From positions 620,001 to 684,000 of the forward strand of contig NZ_JAODIM010000043.1 in NCBI RefSeq assembly GCF_025527015.1: a stretch of 64,000 nt of DNA. Reading direction: 5' to 3'. Both the position numbers and the translations under genes were made by a program. The notes under the pieces are model-generated. The model did not search any database, was not told the origin of the DNA, and was given only the letters and a program-made list of their open reading frames with translations. This stretch comes from Winslowiella arboricola. Lineage in GTDB: Bacteria > Pseudomonadota > Gammaproteobacteria > Enterobacterales > Enterobacteriaceae. Shown piece by piece: positions 56,740 through 64,000 of this stretch; the first letter of the stretch is position 1, and every line of letters starts with the position of its first letter.

Positions 56740-58015
56740 TCGGTGCCTCCGGGAAACGCCGTGAGATACGGTGCAATACCACCTCTTTCAGCGTTTCATC
56801 AGTGATCGCTTCCGTCAGCTCTGCGGCAAAAGCGTAGATAATCATGCGCTCTGCGGACTCTTTATCGATCCCGCGCGAACGCAGATAAAACATCTGCTCG
56901 TCGTCAATACGACCAATGGTGGCGCCATGGCTGCATTTAACGTCATCGGCATAAATTTCCAGCTGCGGTTTGGTGTCCACTTCCGCCAGTCGTCCCAGCA
57001 ACAGGTTGTTATTGGTCATCTGTCCGTCAGTTTTCAGCGCATGCTTCGCCACTTTAATCATGCCGTTAAACACCGCGCGCGCACGATCGCGCACGATGGT
57101 TTTATGCAGCTGACGGCTCTGGCAATGGCCTTTATTGTGCTCAAGATAAGTACGGGTATCTGATACGTCTTTATCGATCGGCAGAATCAGGCTGTTAATC
57201 ACCAGGTTGCTGTTTTCACCATTCAACTGTGAACTGGTGTTATGACGCGTCAGACCAGCGCCCAGCAGGAAGCTCTGGCTGTTAACCCGGCAATCGCGCA
57301 GCAGCGTAATGTCGTTATGGGCAAAGTGGTAACTGCCGACGTTCTCAAATGCCAGTTTGGTGTGATTCAGCTGAGCATTGTTGCCAAGCGCCATCGTCAT
57401 ACGCGCGCCGGTAAAATGCACCGCATCATTCAGGCTGACATAATGTTCAATCACCTCGGCTTCAGCGCCATCTTCAAGCTGCAGATGGTGACGATAGTGC
57501 GAGGTGTTCATCTGCGCAGCACCGCTGCCGCTGCTGATATGCAGCAGATACAGCGGTCGCGGCGCCACTTTGCCACGTGCCAGCTGCACGGTGGTGGCCT
57601 CTTCCGCCAGACTTTCGGTCAGATGCAAAAACACTTCCGGCTGAACTGGCGCAGCAAAGGCGCGGCGTTCAGCAGAATGGGAAATCTGAATATCAAACAG
57701 GTCAAAGTTGCTGTCGCTAAATTCAGCGCTGAACTTGCCATCAATATACACCAGACGCACCGCATCCAGATCCAGCGTCAGCTGCGCCAGATCCTCAGCG
57801 CTGACATGGCCATTTTGCGCTAGCACAAAGCTTTCGCCAAACAGCGTTTCCAGCGGCGTATATTTCCAGTTTTCCTGCTTGCGCGTCGGTAAACCTAAAC
57901 GCAGTAGCTGCTGCCAGTGTTGCTGCGCCTGTAGCGAGCGGTTTTCACCACGCGACTCAAACAGGTGATGCCACTGTTGCAGCGCGTTTTCACTCTTCGT
58001 CGGTAAGCCAGCCAT
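56729..58015 (-). CDS. sufD: Fe-S scaffold subunit SufD
   Basis: 428 residues (E. coli 423) from [12 protein letters not shown]. The frame opening at 58189 reads back into sufC and is not used. Beta-helix core with the C-terminal [21 protein letters not shown] region. Forms SufBC2D. Start overlaps the 3' end of sufC by 26 bases. Confidence 0.95.
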   Translation of the reverse strand: MAGLPTKSENALQQWHHLFESRGENRSLQAQQHWQQLLRLGLPTRKQENWKYTPLETLFGESFVLAQNGHVSAEDLAQLTLDLDAVRLVYIDGKFSAEFSDSNFDLFDIQISHSAERRAFAAPVQPEVFLHLTESLAEEATTVQLARGKVAPRPLYLLHISSGSGAAQMNTSHYRHHLQLEDGAEAEVIEHYVSLNDAVHFTGARMTMALGNNAQLNHTKLAFENVGSYHFAHNDITLLRDCRVNSQSFLLGAGLTRHNTSSQLNGENSNLVINSLILPIDKDVSDTRTYLEHNKGHCQSRQLHKTIVRDRARAVFNGMIKVAKHALKTDGQMTNNNLLLGRLAEVDTKPQLEIYADDVKCSHGATIGRIDDEQMFYLRSRGIDKESAERMIIYAFAAELTEAITDETLKEVVLHRISRRFPEAPNEF

Positions 58016-58736
58016 AGCCCTGCTCCTCCAACTGTTTAACCAGGCTAAAGTCGCCGGATTTAACGATTTTGCCCTGATAAAGCACGTGAACGAAATCCGG
58101 CTTGATGTAATCGAGAATACGCTGATAGTGGGTGACGATAATAAATGAACGTTTACCATCACGCAGGGTGTTGACGCCGTTAGCGACAATTTTCAGCGCA
58201 TCGATATCCAGACCGGAGTCGGTCTCATCAAGAATGCACAGTTCAGGTTCCAGGGCTGCCATCTGCAGAATATCGTTACGTTTTTTCTCACCACCGGAGA
58301 AGCCGACGTTTACTGAACGGGTCAGCAAATCTTCCGGCATTTTCAGCAGGTGAATTTTATCTTCGATAAAGTCCTGGAAATCAAACCGATCCAGCGCTTC
58401 CTGACCACGGTATTTACGTACCGAGTTGACCGACGTCTGCAGGAAGAACTGGTTACTGACGCCCGGGATCTCAACCGGATACTGGAACGCCATAAAGATG
58501 CCTTCACCCGCACGCTCTTCCGGCGCCAGTTCCAGCAGGTCTTTGCCTTTGAAGCTTACTTCACCGCCAACCACTTCATACTCTTCGCGTCCGGCCAGGG
58601 TCGCGGAGAGTGTGCTCTTGCCTGAGCCATTCGGGCCCATAATGGCGTGGACTTCACCGGGTTTAACCTCTAAATCCAGACCGCGCAAAATCGGCTTGTC
58701 TTCAATACTTACCTGTAAATTTTTGATACTTAACAT
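57990..58736 (-). CDS. sufC: Suf ATPase SufC
   Basis: 248 residues as in E. coli. Soluble ABC ATPase: Walker A GPNGSGKST, signature FSGGEKKRNDILQ, Walker B LCILDETDSGLDIDAL. Drives assembly on SufB-SufD. 51 bases after sufB. Confidence 0.97.
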   Translation of the reverse strand: MLSIKNLQVSIEDKPILRGLDLEVKPGEVHAIMGPNGSGKSTLSATLAGREEYEVVGGEVSFKGKDLLELAPEERAGEGIFMAFQYPVEIPGVSNQFFLQTSVNSVRKYRGQEALDRFDFQDFIEDKIHLLKMPEDLLTRSVNVGFSGGEKKRNDILQMAALEPELCILDETDSGLDIDALKIVANGVNTLRDGKRSFIIVTHYQRILDYIKPDFVHVLYQGKIVKSGDFSLVKQLEEQGYGWLTDEE

Positions 58737-58787
58737 AGAATTTCCTTCACATTGCCATCCGGCAACGGTTCTTATCGCGACGCGGGT

Positions 58788-60281
58788 TTAGCCCACGCTA
58801 TGTTCCAGACTGATGGCCAGCAGTTTTTGCGCTTCAACAGCAAATTCCAGCGGCAGTTCGGAGAAGACGTCTTTACAGAAGCCATTCACAATCATCGAGA
58901 TGGCGTCATCTTCACTGATACCGCGCTGCACACAATAGAACAGTTGATCTTCACCGATGCGCGAGGTAGTTGCCTCGTGCTCCAGCTGGGCGGTGTTGTT
59001 GCGCACTTCAACATACGGGAACGTATGGGCGCCACAGTCAGCACCAATCAGCATTGAGTCACACTGGGTGAAGTTACGGGCATTGGTGGCGGTCGGCATG
59101 ATTTTCACCAGACCACGGTAGGTGTTCTCACTTTTACCGGCGGAAATCCCTTTGGAGATAATCGTCGATTTGGTGTTTTTACCGATATGGATCATCTTGG
59201 TGCCGGTATCGGCCTGCTGATGACCGGCGGTCAGGGCTACCGAGAAGAACTCACCGATAGAGTTGTCGCCGCGCAGGATCACACTCGGGTATTTCCAGGT
59301 AATCGCTGAACCGGTTTCTGACTGGGTCCAGGACATTTTGCTGCCGTCGCCTTCGCACAGCGCGCGTTTGGTGACGAAGTTCAGAATACCGCCTTCGGCT
59401 TCACCACCTGCGAACCAGTTCTGCACCGTCGAGTATTTCACTTCGGCGTTTTTATGGATGATCACTTCCACTACCGCCGCGTGCAGCTGATAGGTGTCAC
59501 GCACCGGCGCCGAGCAACCTTCGATATAGCTGACGTAGCTGTCTTCATCGGCAATCAGGATGGTGCGTTCGAACTGACCGGTCTTCGCCGCGTTAATGCG
59601 GAAATAGGTCGACAGTTCCATCGGGCAGCGCACCCCTTTCGGGATATAGACGAAGGTGCCGTCGGAAGCCACAGCAGAGTTAAGCGCGGCAAAGAAGTTA
59701 TCGTTGGACGGCACCACGGTGCCAAGATACTTCTGCACCAGCTCCGGGTGGTCATGGATGGCTTCACTGAATGAGCAGAAAATAATCCCCTGCTCCGCCA
59801 GCTTATGACGGTAAGTGGTGGAAACCGATACTGAGTCAAAAATGGCGTCGACCGCCACTTCCTGACCTTCACGCACCGGCACACCCAGCTGTTTAAACGC
59901 CTCTTCCACTTCCTGCGTCAGGTAGTTGGCTGGCTCAGCGCCGGACGCCTGGGTGGCGCCAGGTTCAGAGGCACAGCTGTCGTCACAATTGCCGCAGGAT
60001 GGTGCTGAATAGTAGCTGTAATCCTGATAATCAAGCGATTTGTAGTTAGCTTTCAGCCAGTGTGGCTCGTCCATCTTCAGCCAGGCTTCATAGGCTTTCA
60101 GACGGAATTCCAGCATCCATTCAGGTTCATTACGTTTAGCGGAAATCGCGCGGACTACATCTTCGCTGATGCCGTGCGCCAGTTCATCGGTTTCCAGATT
60201 GGTAAAGAAGCCTTCTTTGTAGTTCTGATGGCTGCCTTCCCAGATTTGTACATCGTCAGATGCTTCAGTGTGTCGCGACAT
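58788..60281 (-). CDS. sufB: Fe-S scaffold subunit SufB
   Basis: 497 residues (E. coli 495). N-terminal [17 protein letters not shown] cysteine cluster, sulfur-accepting region [15 protein letters not shown], and the C-terminal [18 protein letters not shown] with the cluster Cys405 equivalent. Eight bases after sufA. Confidence 0.97.
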   Translation of the reverse strand: MSRHTEASDDVQIWEGSHQNYKEGFFTNLETDELAHGISEDVVRAISAKRNEPEWMLEFRLKAYEAWLKMDEPHWLKANYKSLDYQDYSYYSAPSCGNCDDSCASEPGATQASGAEPANYLTQEVEEAFKQLGVPVREGQEVAVDAIFDSVSVSTTYRHKLAEQGIIFCSFSEAIHDHPELVQKYLGTVVPSNDNFFAALNSAVASDGTFVYIPKGVRCPMELSTYFRINAAKTGQFERTILIADEDSYVSYIEGCSAPVRDTYQLHAAVVEVIIHKNAEVKYSTVQNWFAGGEAEGGILNFVTKRALCEGDGSKMSWTQSETGSAITWKYPSVILRGDNSIGEFFSVALTAGHQQADTGTKMIHIGKNTKSTIISKGISAGKSENTYRGLVKIMPTATNARNFTQCDSMLIGADCGAHTFPYVEVRNNTAQLEHEATTSRIGEDQLFYCVQRGISEDDAISMIVNGFCKDVFSELPLEFAVEAQKLLAISLEHSVG

Positions 60282-60289
60282 AACGTTAG

Positions 60290-60664
60290 TTACTCTACGC
60301 CAAAGCTCTCACCACAGCCGCAGGCGTGTTGAGCTTTGGGGTTATTAAATTTGAAAATCTGATTCAGGCCTTCGCGCACGAAGTCAACTTCGGTGCCGTC
60401 GACAAACGGCATCGCCTGAAGCGGGACAAACAAGCTGGCTCCCTGATGGGTGAACTGAAGATCATCTTCAGCGGGCTCTTTCACCAGTTCCATCACATAA
60501 CCAAAACCCGCGCAGCCAGACTGCTTCACGCCGAGCTTTAAACCCTTAACGTGCGGATCGCTGGCGGAAAGCGCAATAATTTGCTGCGCTGCGCTGTCGG
60601 TGAGCTTGAGCCCCTTCCAGACGAAGTCGTCAGGAGAGAATGATGCAGGATTAGCAGATTGCAT
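60290..60664 (-). CDS. sufA: A-type Fe-S carrier SufA
   Basis: 124 residues (E. coli 122). Cluster cysteines in [11 protein letters not shown] and [10 protein letters not shown]. First gene of the suf operon, used under iron lack and oxidative stress. Upstream are a Fur-like site and a perfect palindrome. Confidence 0.97.
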   Translation of the reverse strand: MQSANPASFSPDDFVWKGLKLTDSAAQQIIALSASDPHVKGLKLGVKQSGCAGFGYVMELVKEPAEDDLQFTHQGASLFVPLQAMPFVDGTEVDFVREGLNQIFKFNNPKAQHACGCGESFGVE

Positions 60665-60686
60665 AAAAAAGTACCTCGCGATGCGA

Positions 60687-60702
60687 TAGCCCTTAAGGGC
60701 TA
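60687..60702. promoter_or_regulatory. perfect 16-base palindrome in the sufA leader
   Basis: TAGCCCTTAAGGGCTA, 23 bases before the sufA start. It could be an operator or an mRNA hairpin close to the ribosome binding site; it is not a match to the IscR or OxyR consensus that I can defend. Confidence 0.45.
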
Positions 60703-60718
60703 ATATCCCTATGTTAGT

Positions 60719-60733
60719 GATAATGATTAATGC
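60719..60733 (-). promoter_or_regulatory. Fur-like site before sufA
   Basis: GATAATGATTAATGC: one perfect half of the Fur box GATAATGATAATCATTATC and a decayed second half, in the place where E. coli sufA has its Fur site. Confidence 0.55.
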
Positions 60734-61025
60734 TTCAACCTCTTGTTTTGCAGGGATATAGCTGAAATGGCCTTTTTCGTACCTGTTTTACTAAGGATAG
60801 ACCCTGTACTGAGGATTGCGCTCTGCGCCTCATACTGCAAAACTGAAGTAATAATCTGTTAAAAAACAACAACTCATTCGTTAACACAAAGTAACGAAGA
60901 TGAATAATACTTATTTTACCCGTTTATCGGGTGCCAGGTATCGATTATATCAATTTAATTAACAGGCAGCATTTATCGGTAAATAAGTTTCTGGAATATC
61001 TTGAAGATTGTGCTGATTATAATAT

Positions 61026-61044
61026 GATAATGATTATCATTAGC
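61026..61044. promoter_or_regulatory. Fur box
   Basis: GATAATGATTATCATTAGC matches the 19-base Fur consensus at 17 positions. It ends 16 bases before the ATG of the next gene. Confidence 0.88.
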
Positions 61045-61060
61045 GTGATTGGGTGATTGC

Positions 61061-61465
61061 ATGAATGTCTCGATGAGTGCCTGGCTGCAGTACAAAATTG
61101 ATGAATACAAGTTTTCGATGCGTGATATTACCGTCGATTTCTATATGGCGCAGGCTAAGCTCAACCGCCCGGACTGCTCACTCGATCAGCTGCGCAAATT
61201 CAGCGATACCTGTTTAGATATGGCTGAATTATGCCAGATCAATGGCGACGATCAGAGTTATCTGCATGCACTGGGGAAATTGCATCACCGTCTGGTGTCC
61301 GAAATGGTGAATACCGAGCGTGAGCGTCTGTTCAGGATGCAAGCCTGGCAGCTGGCGCGCCATTCACTGAGCCGGCTGTGCCACCAGCTGGCGATCAGCG
61401 GGGAGTGGGATAAAGCCACCGTCTTGCAGAATGAGTTTGTTAAGCACGCGTCGTGGAATATGTAA
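61061..61465 (+). CDS. Fur-controlled protein of unknown function
   Basis: 134 residues from ATG 61061 (a TTG at 61049 would add four). Predicted all-helical and soluble, with several Cys and Trp and no signal peptide; stretches like KIDEYKFSMRDITVDFYMAQ and HALGKLHHRLVSEMVNTER. No family recognised. A near-consensus Fur box overlaps its promoter region, so it should be expressed when iron is short. It stands where E. coli has ydiH, but the sequence and length (E. coli YdiH is about 62 residues) do not fit. Confidence 0.75.
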   Translation: MNVSMSAWLQYKIDEYKFSMRDITVDFYMAQAKLNRPDCSLDQLRKFSDTCLDMAELCQINGDDQSYLHALGKLHHRLVSEMVNTERERLFRMQAWQLARHSLSRLCHQLAISGEWDKATVLQNEFVKHASWNM

Positions 61466-61468
61466 TTA

Positions 61469-61496
61469 GCAGGGGCGGCGAGAACGCCGCCCCTGC
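61469..61496. repeat. GC-rich palindromic repeat, single copy
   Basis: Core GGGCGGCGAGAACGCCGCCC at 61473-61492, with arms extended by GCAG and CTGC; between the convergent Fur-box gene and menI. May act as their terminator. Confidence 0.8.
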
Positions 61497-61500
61497 ATGA

Positions 61501-61923
61501 TTATTTCCGTTGCATCACCGAGGTGGTTAAGCGTGAAATGCAGCACAATCGATCCTGCTGGTCAAAAATCTCAATCTGCCACACCTGATGCGACCGGCCA
61601 GTATGCAGCGGCCGGCAGACGCCGCGCACGTCGCCCTCACGCGCCGAACGGATATGGTTGGCATTGATCTCCAGTCCGACAATATAATCATCCCCCTCGG
61701 TACAGAGATAACCCGCCATCGACCCCAGCGTCTCCGCCAGCACGGCCGAAGCGCCGCCATGCAGCAGGCCAAACGGCTGTGTGGTGCGATGATCAACCGG
61801 CATCACCGCTTCGAGGCTGTCGTCGTTAAACGCCGTAAAGCGAATGCCGAGATGTTCGACCATGCAGCCAACGCTGCGCTGATTGAGCTGCAACAGCGTG
61901 GTTTCACGTTTCCAGATTGCCAT
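61501..61923 (-). CDS. menI: 1,4-dihydroxy-2-naphthoyl-CoA hydrolase
   Basis: 140 residues (E. coli YdiI 136). Hotdog-fold thioesterase of menaquinone synthesis. Catalytic Glu in [17 protein letters not shown]. Its start codon abuts the stop of ydiJ, as in E. coli where ydiI and ydiJ are adjacent. Confidence 0.93.
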   Translation of the reverse strand: MAIWKRETTLLQLNQRSVGCMVEHLGIRFTAFNDDSLEAVMPVDHRTTQPFGLLHGGASAVLAETLGSMAGYLCTEGDDYIVGLEINANHIRSAREGDVRGVCRPLHTGRSHQVWQIEIFDQQDRLCCISRLTTSVMQRK

Positions 61924-64000
61924 TTACACCATCTCCAGCAGAGCCTGTAGTGGATGACGCATGCCATTGCCCTCAATACGTTTCACCTGGCTGCGACAGG
62001 AGTAACCGGTAGCCAGACAGCGCTGACGCGGCAATTTCTGTAACGCCTGGTGCCAGGATAGCTCATAAATCCCCAGTGAGTTATCCAGATTCTTGCTTTC
62101 ATGGCCGTAAGTGCCCGCCATGCCGCAACAACCGACGCTGATATTCTCCAGTCTGGCGCCAAAGCGGGCAAAAATCCCCTGCCACTGGTTTGGCGTTGCA
62201 GGCAGCGCGGTAACCTCGGTGCAGTGACCAAAGAGATACCAGGCTTCACCGCTGACGTTCGGCGCGTCACGCAGATCAAGCGCATGTTGCAGCCACTCAT
62301 GCACCAGCTGCACATGGAAGTCGCCGCGCTTATCACCGAGGATCTCTTGGTACTCATCGCGATAGCAGAGCACCAGCGCCGGATCAACGCCCACCATCGG
62401 CATCTGCAAGCGGGCCACGCGATTCAGGAAGTCGGCGGTCTTCTGCGCAGTACGGGCGAAGCGCTGCAAAAAGCCTTTAATATGCTGCGCTTTGCCATTG
62501 GGCGAAAACGGCAGTAACACCGGCTGATAACCCAGCTTCTCAATCAGACGCACGAAATCAGCCACCAGTTGCGCTTCGTAGTAACTGGTAAACGGATCCT
62601 GTACCACCAGCACCGTTTTCGCCCGCTGTTCAGCGCTAAGCAGCTCAAGGCTCTCCAGCGTGGCGTTAGCGGCAGGATGTCCGGCCAGCTGCTGTCTGAG
62701 ATTGGGCGCCGAGAGCAGCGGCAGATCGACCATGCCGATATGTTTTTTACTCAGCTCACGGATCCATGGCTGCCGCAGAAAGAAGTTAAAGGTTTTCGGC
62801 GCGCGCGCCATCAGCGGCGCATAGCTCTCAACGCTGGCGACCAGATGGTCACTCAGCGGACGCAGATAACGCGTATGATAGAGCTGCAAAAAGCGCGAGC
62901 GGAAGCCCGGCACATCAATTTTAATCGGGCACTGGGTGGAACAGGCTTTACAGGCCAGGCAGCCCGACATCGCCTCTTTCACCTCATGAGAGAAGTCATA
63001 CTCGCCCTGCTTCGCATGCCAGCTGTTGCGGGTACGCTCGATTAAGCCACGCAGGCTGACGCCGGCGGTCGGCAGCTGTTTCTCCAGCTGCAGCGGGTCG
63101 ACGCCTTTTTCTGCCAGCAAACGCAGCCATTCACGCGTCAGGGTGGCGCGCCCTTTCGGTGAATGAATACGGTTGCGGGTAATTTTCATCGACGGACACA
63201 TCGGGCTGCGCGCATCGAAGTTAAAGCACAGGCCGTTGCCATTGCACTCCATGGCGCCACGCCAGTCGCTGCGTACATTCACCGGGATCTGCCGGTCATA
63301 AGTGCCGCGTTTCACCGCATCGACTTTCATCATCGCATCATCGACGCCAGGCGGCGCGCAGATTTTGCCCGGATTAAGCCGGTTGGCGGGATCAAACGCG
63401 GCTTTAATCCGTCGCAGCTCATGATAGAGCGTCTCGCCAAAGAACGCCGGGCTGTACCCGGCGCGGAAACCTTTACCGTGTTCGCCCCACAGCAGGCCGC
63501 CGTAGCGCGCGGTCAGCGCCACCACTTCATCGGAGATCTGCTTCATCAGCATCTCCTGCTGCGGATCGCACATATCCAGCGCCGGACGTACGTGCAGCAC
63601 CCCGGCATCGACATGGCCGAACATGCCATAACTCAGGTTATGGCTGTCGAGTAAGGCGCGGAATTCAACGATATAATCTGCCAGATGCTGCGGCGGCACC
63701 GCCGTATCTTCAACAAACGGAATCGGCTTGGCGCGCCCTTTGGCATTCCCCAACAGACCAACCGCTTTTTTACGCATCGCATAGATACGCTCAATGCCGT
63801 CCAAATCGTTACACAGCTGATAGCCAATCACCCCGCCTTCACGCGCCGCCATCAGCCCTTCCAGTCGCTCGCACAGCGATTCAACCTGGCTGTCGATCAG
63901 CGCTTTATCATCTCCGGCAAATTCAACAATATTCAGTCCGAGCATGGTCTGATCCGCCACATCGGTAATCAGTTCACTTACCGAATGCCAGACAATATCT
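61924..64000 (-). CDS. ydiJ: FAD/Fe-S oxidoreductase YdiJ (5' end outside window)
   Basis: The frame stays open to the last base (residues before GTG 63960 read DIVWHSVSELITD), so about 690 of an expected ~1018 residues are seen. Visible parts: C-terminal portion of an FAD-linked oxidase (GEHGKGFRAGYSP, FDPANRLNPGKI), Fe-S motifs CNGNGLCFNFDARSPMCPS and CLACKACSTQCPI, then CCG-type cysteines in VGCCGMAGTYG and CLATGYSC. E. coli YdiJ has been reported to oxidise D-2-hydroxyglutarate. Its need for Fe-S clusters fits the neighbouring suf genes. Confidence 0.93.
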   Translation of the reverse strand, partial: DIVWHSVSELITDVADQTMLGLNIVEFAGDDKALIDSQVESLCERLEGLMAAREGGVIGYQLCNDLDGIERIYAMRKKAVGLLGNAKGRAKPIPFVEDTAVPPQHLADYIVEFRALLDSHNLSYGMFGHVDAGVLHVRPALDMCDPQQEMLMKQISDEVVALTARYGGLLWGEHGKGFRAGYSPAFFGETLYHELRRIKAAFDPANRLNPGKICAPPGVDDAMMKVDAVKRGTYDRQIPVNVRSDWRGAMECNGNGLCFNFDARSPMCPSMKITRNRIHSPKGRATLTREWLRLLAEKGVDPLQLEKQLPTAGVSLRGLIERTRNSWHAKQGEYDFSHEVKEAMSGCLACKACSTQCPIKIDVPGFRSRFLQLYHTRYLRPLSDHLVASVESYAPLMARAPKTFNFFLRQPWIRELSKKHIGMVDLPLLSAPNLRQQLAGHPAANATLESLELLSAEQRAKTVLVVQDPFTSYYEAQLVADFVRLIEKLGYQPVLLPFSPNGKAQHIKGFLQRFARTAQKTADFLNRVARLQMPMVGVDPALVLCYRDEYQEILGDKRGDFHVQLVHEWLQHALDLRDAPNVSGEAWYLFGHCTEVTALPATPNQWQGIFARFGARLENISVGCCGMAGTYGHESKNLDNSLGIYELSWHQALQKLPRQRCLATGYSCRSQVKRIEGNGMRHPLQALLEMV

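Larger units (their letters stand above)
60665..61060. other. 396-base divergent control region of suf and a Fur-box gene
   Basis: Holds the sufA leader palindrome, a Fur-like site on the suf side and a strong Fur box on the other. The middle (60740-61020) is AT-rich. E. coli has the small RNA gene rydB in this gap; I could not recognise it here. Confidence 0.5.

Noticed and set aside
60740..61020. RydB small RNA expected between sufA and ydiH by E. coli synteny
   Set aside because: I could not recognise its sequence or a matching terminator here.

Overview
The window reads as the chromosome of an enterobacterium, most likely Erwiniaceae (Pantoea, Erwinia or Mixta type). Three things point there: the core genes are very close to E. 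coli K-12 and mostly in the same order (dtpA-gstA, pdxY-tyrS-pdxH-mliC-anmK-slyB-slyA, sodC-ydhF-ydhL, nemR-nemA-gloA-rnt, grxD-mepH-ynhF-purR-punR-punC-cfa-ribC-mdtK-tRNA-Val x2, pykF-lpp-ldtE-sufESDCBA, menI-ydiJ); several E. coli members are missing (lhr, ydhIJK, the ydhR-Z block); and a GC-rich palindromic repeat is scattered between genes. The genus is an inference.

Layout. 1-7.6 kb: the 3' part of a PucR-type regulator, then the choline-to-glycine-betaine locus betA-betB-betI divergent from betT, with a BetI operator. 7.7-12.4 kb: a membrane diguanylate cyclase, a small anchored protein, dtpA and gstA. 12.4-26.6 kb: an accessory block of about 14 kb sitting exactly between gstA and pdxY, which adjoin in E. 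coli. It holds an Opp/Dpp-type ABC importer, a Sua5/YciO-like gene, a LysR gene, a small membrane protein, an ornithine-lipid synthase (OlsF type), a serine beta-lactamase-fold lipoprotein, a ParD-like/second methionine aminopeptidase pair, a HigBA module, and a two-gene operon that looks like a type III secreted effector with its CesT-type chaperone behind a candidate HrpL (hrp-box) promoter. 26.6-34.5 kb: vitamin B6, tyrosyl-tRNA synthetase, cell-wall recycling, SlyA/SlyB and SodC. 34.5-37.9 kb: a LysR/NmrA-like divergent pair and eptA, inserted between ydhL and nemR. 37.9-50.5 kb: electrophile detoxification, RNase T, Grx4, MepH, purine regulation and uptake, Cfa, riboflavin synthase, MdtK, two tRNA-Val(GAC). 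50.5-64 kb: an esterase, pykF, lpp, ldtE, the suf operon, a Fur-box gene, menI and the 3' two thirds of ydiJ.

The most interesting item is the orphan effector/chaperone pair at 25.3-26.6 kb. The first protein has a Cys111-His142-Asp160 papain/transglutaminase-like triad and an N terminus of the type III signal kind. The second, 3 bases downstream, has the size and pattern of a CesT-family chaperone. A GGAACT-N15-GCACATA element lies 29 bases before the first start codon. No secretion-apparatus genes are in the window.

A second theme is a repeat family with core GGGCGGCGAGAACGCCGCCC, found as four paired and three single intergenic copies plus one degenerate copy. Regulatory sites that can be read directly include operators for BetI, SlyA, NemR, PurR (two), Cra and Fur, and the lpp promoter, which is nearly the E. 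coli one.
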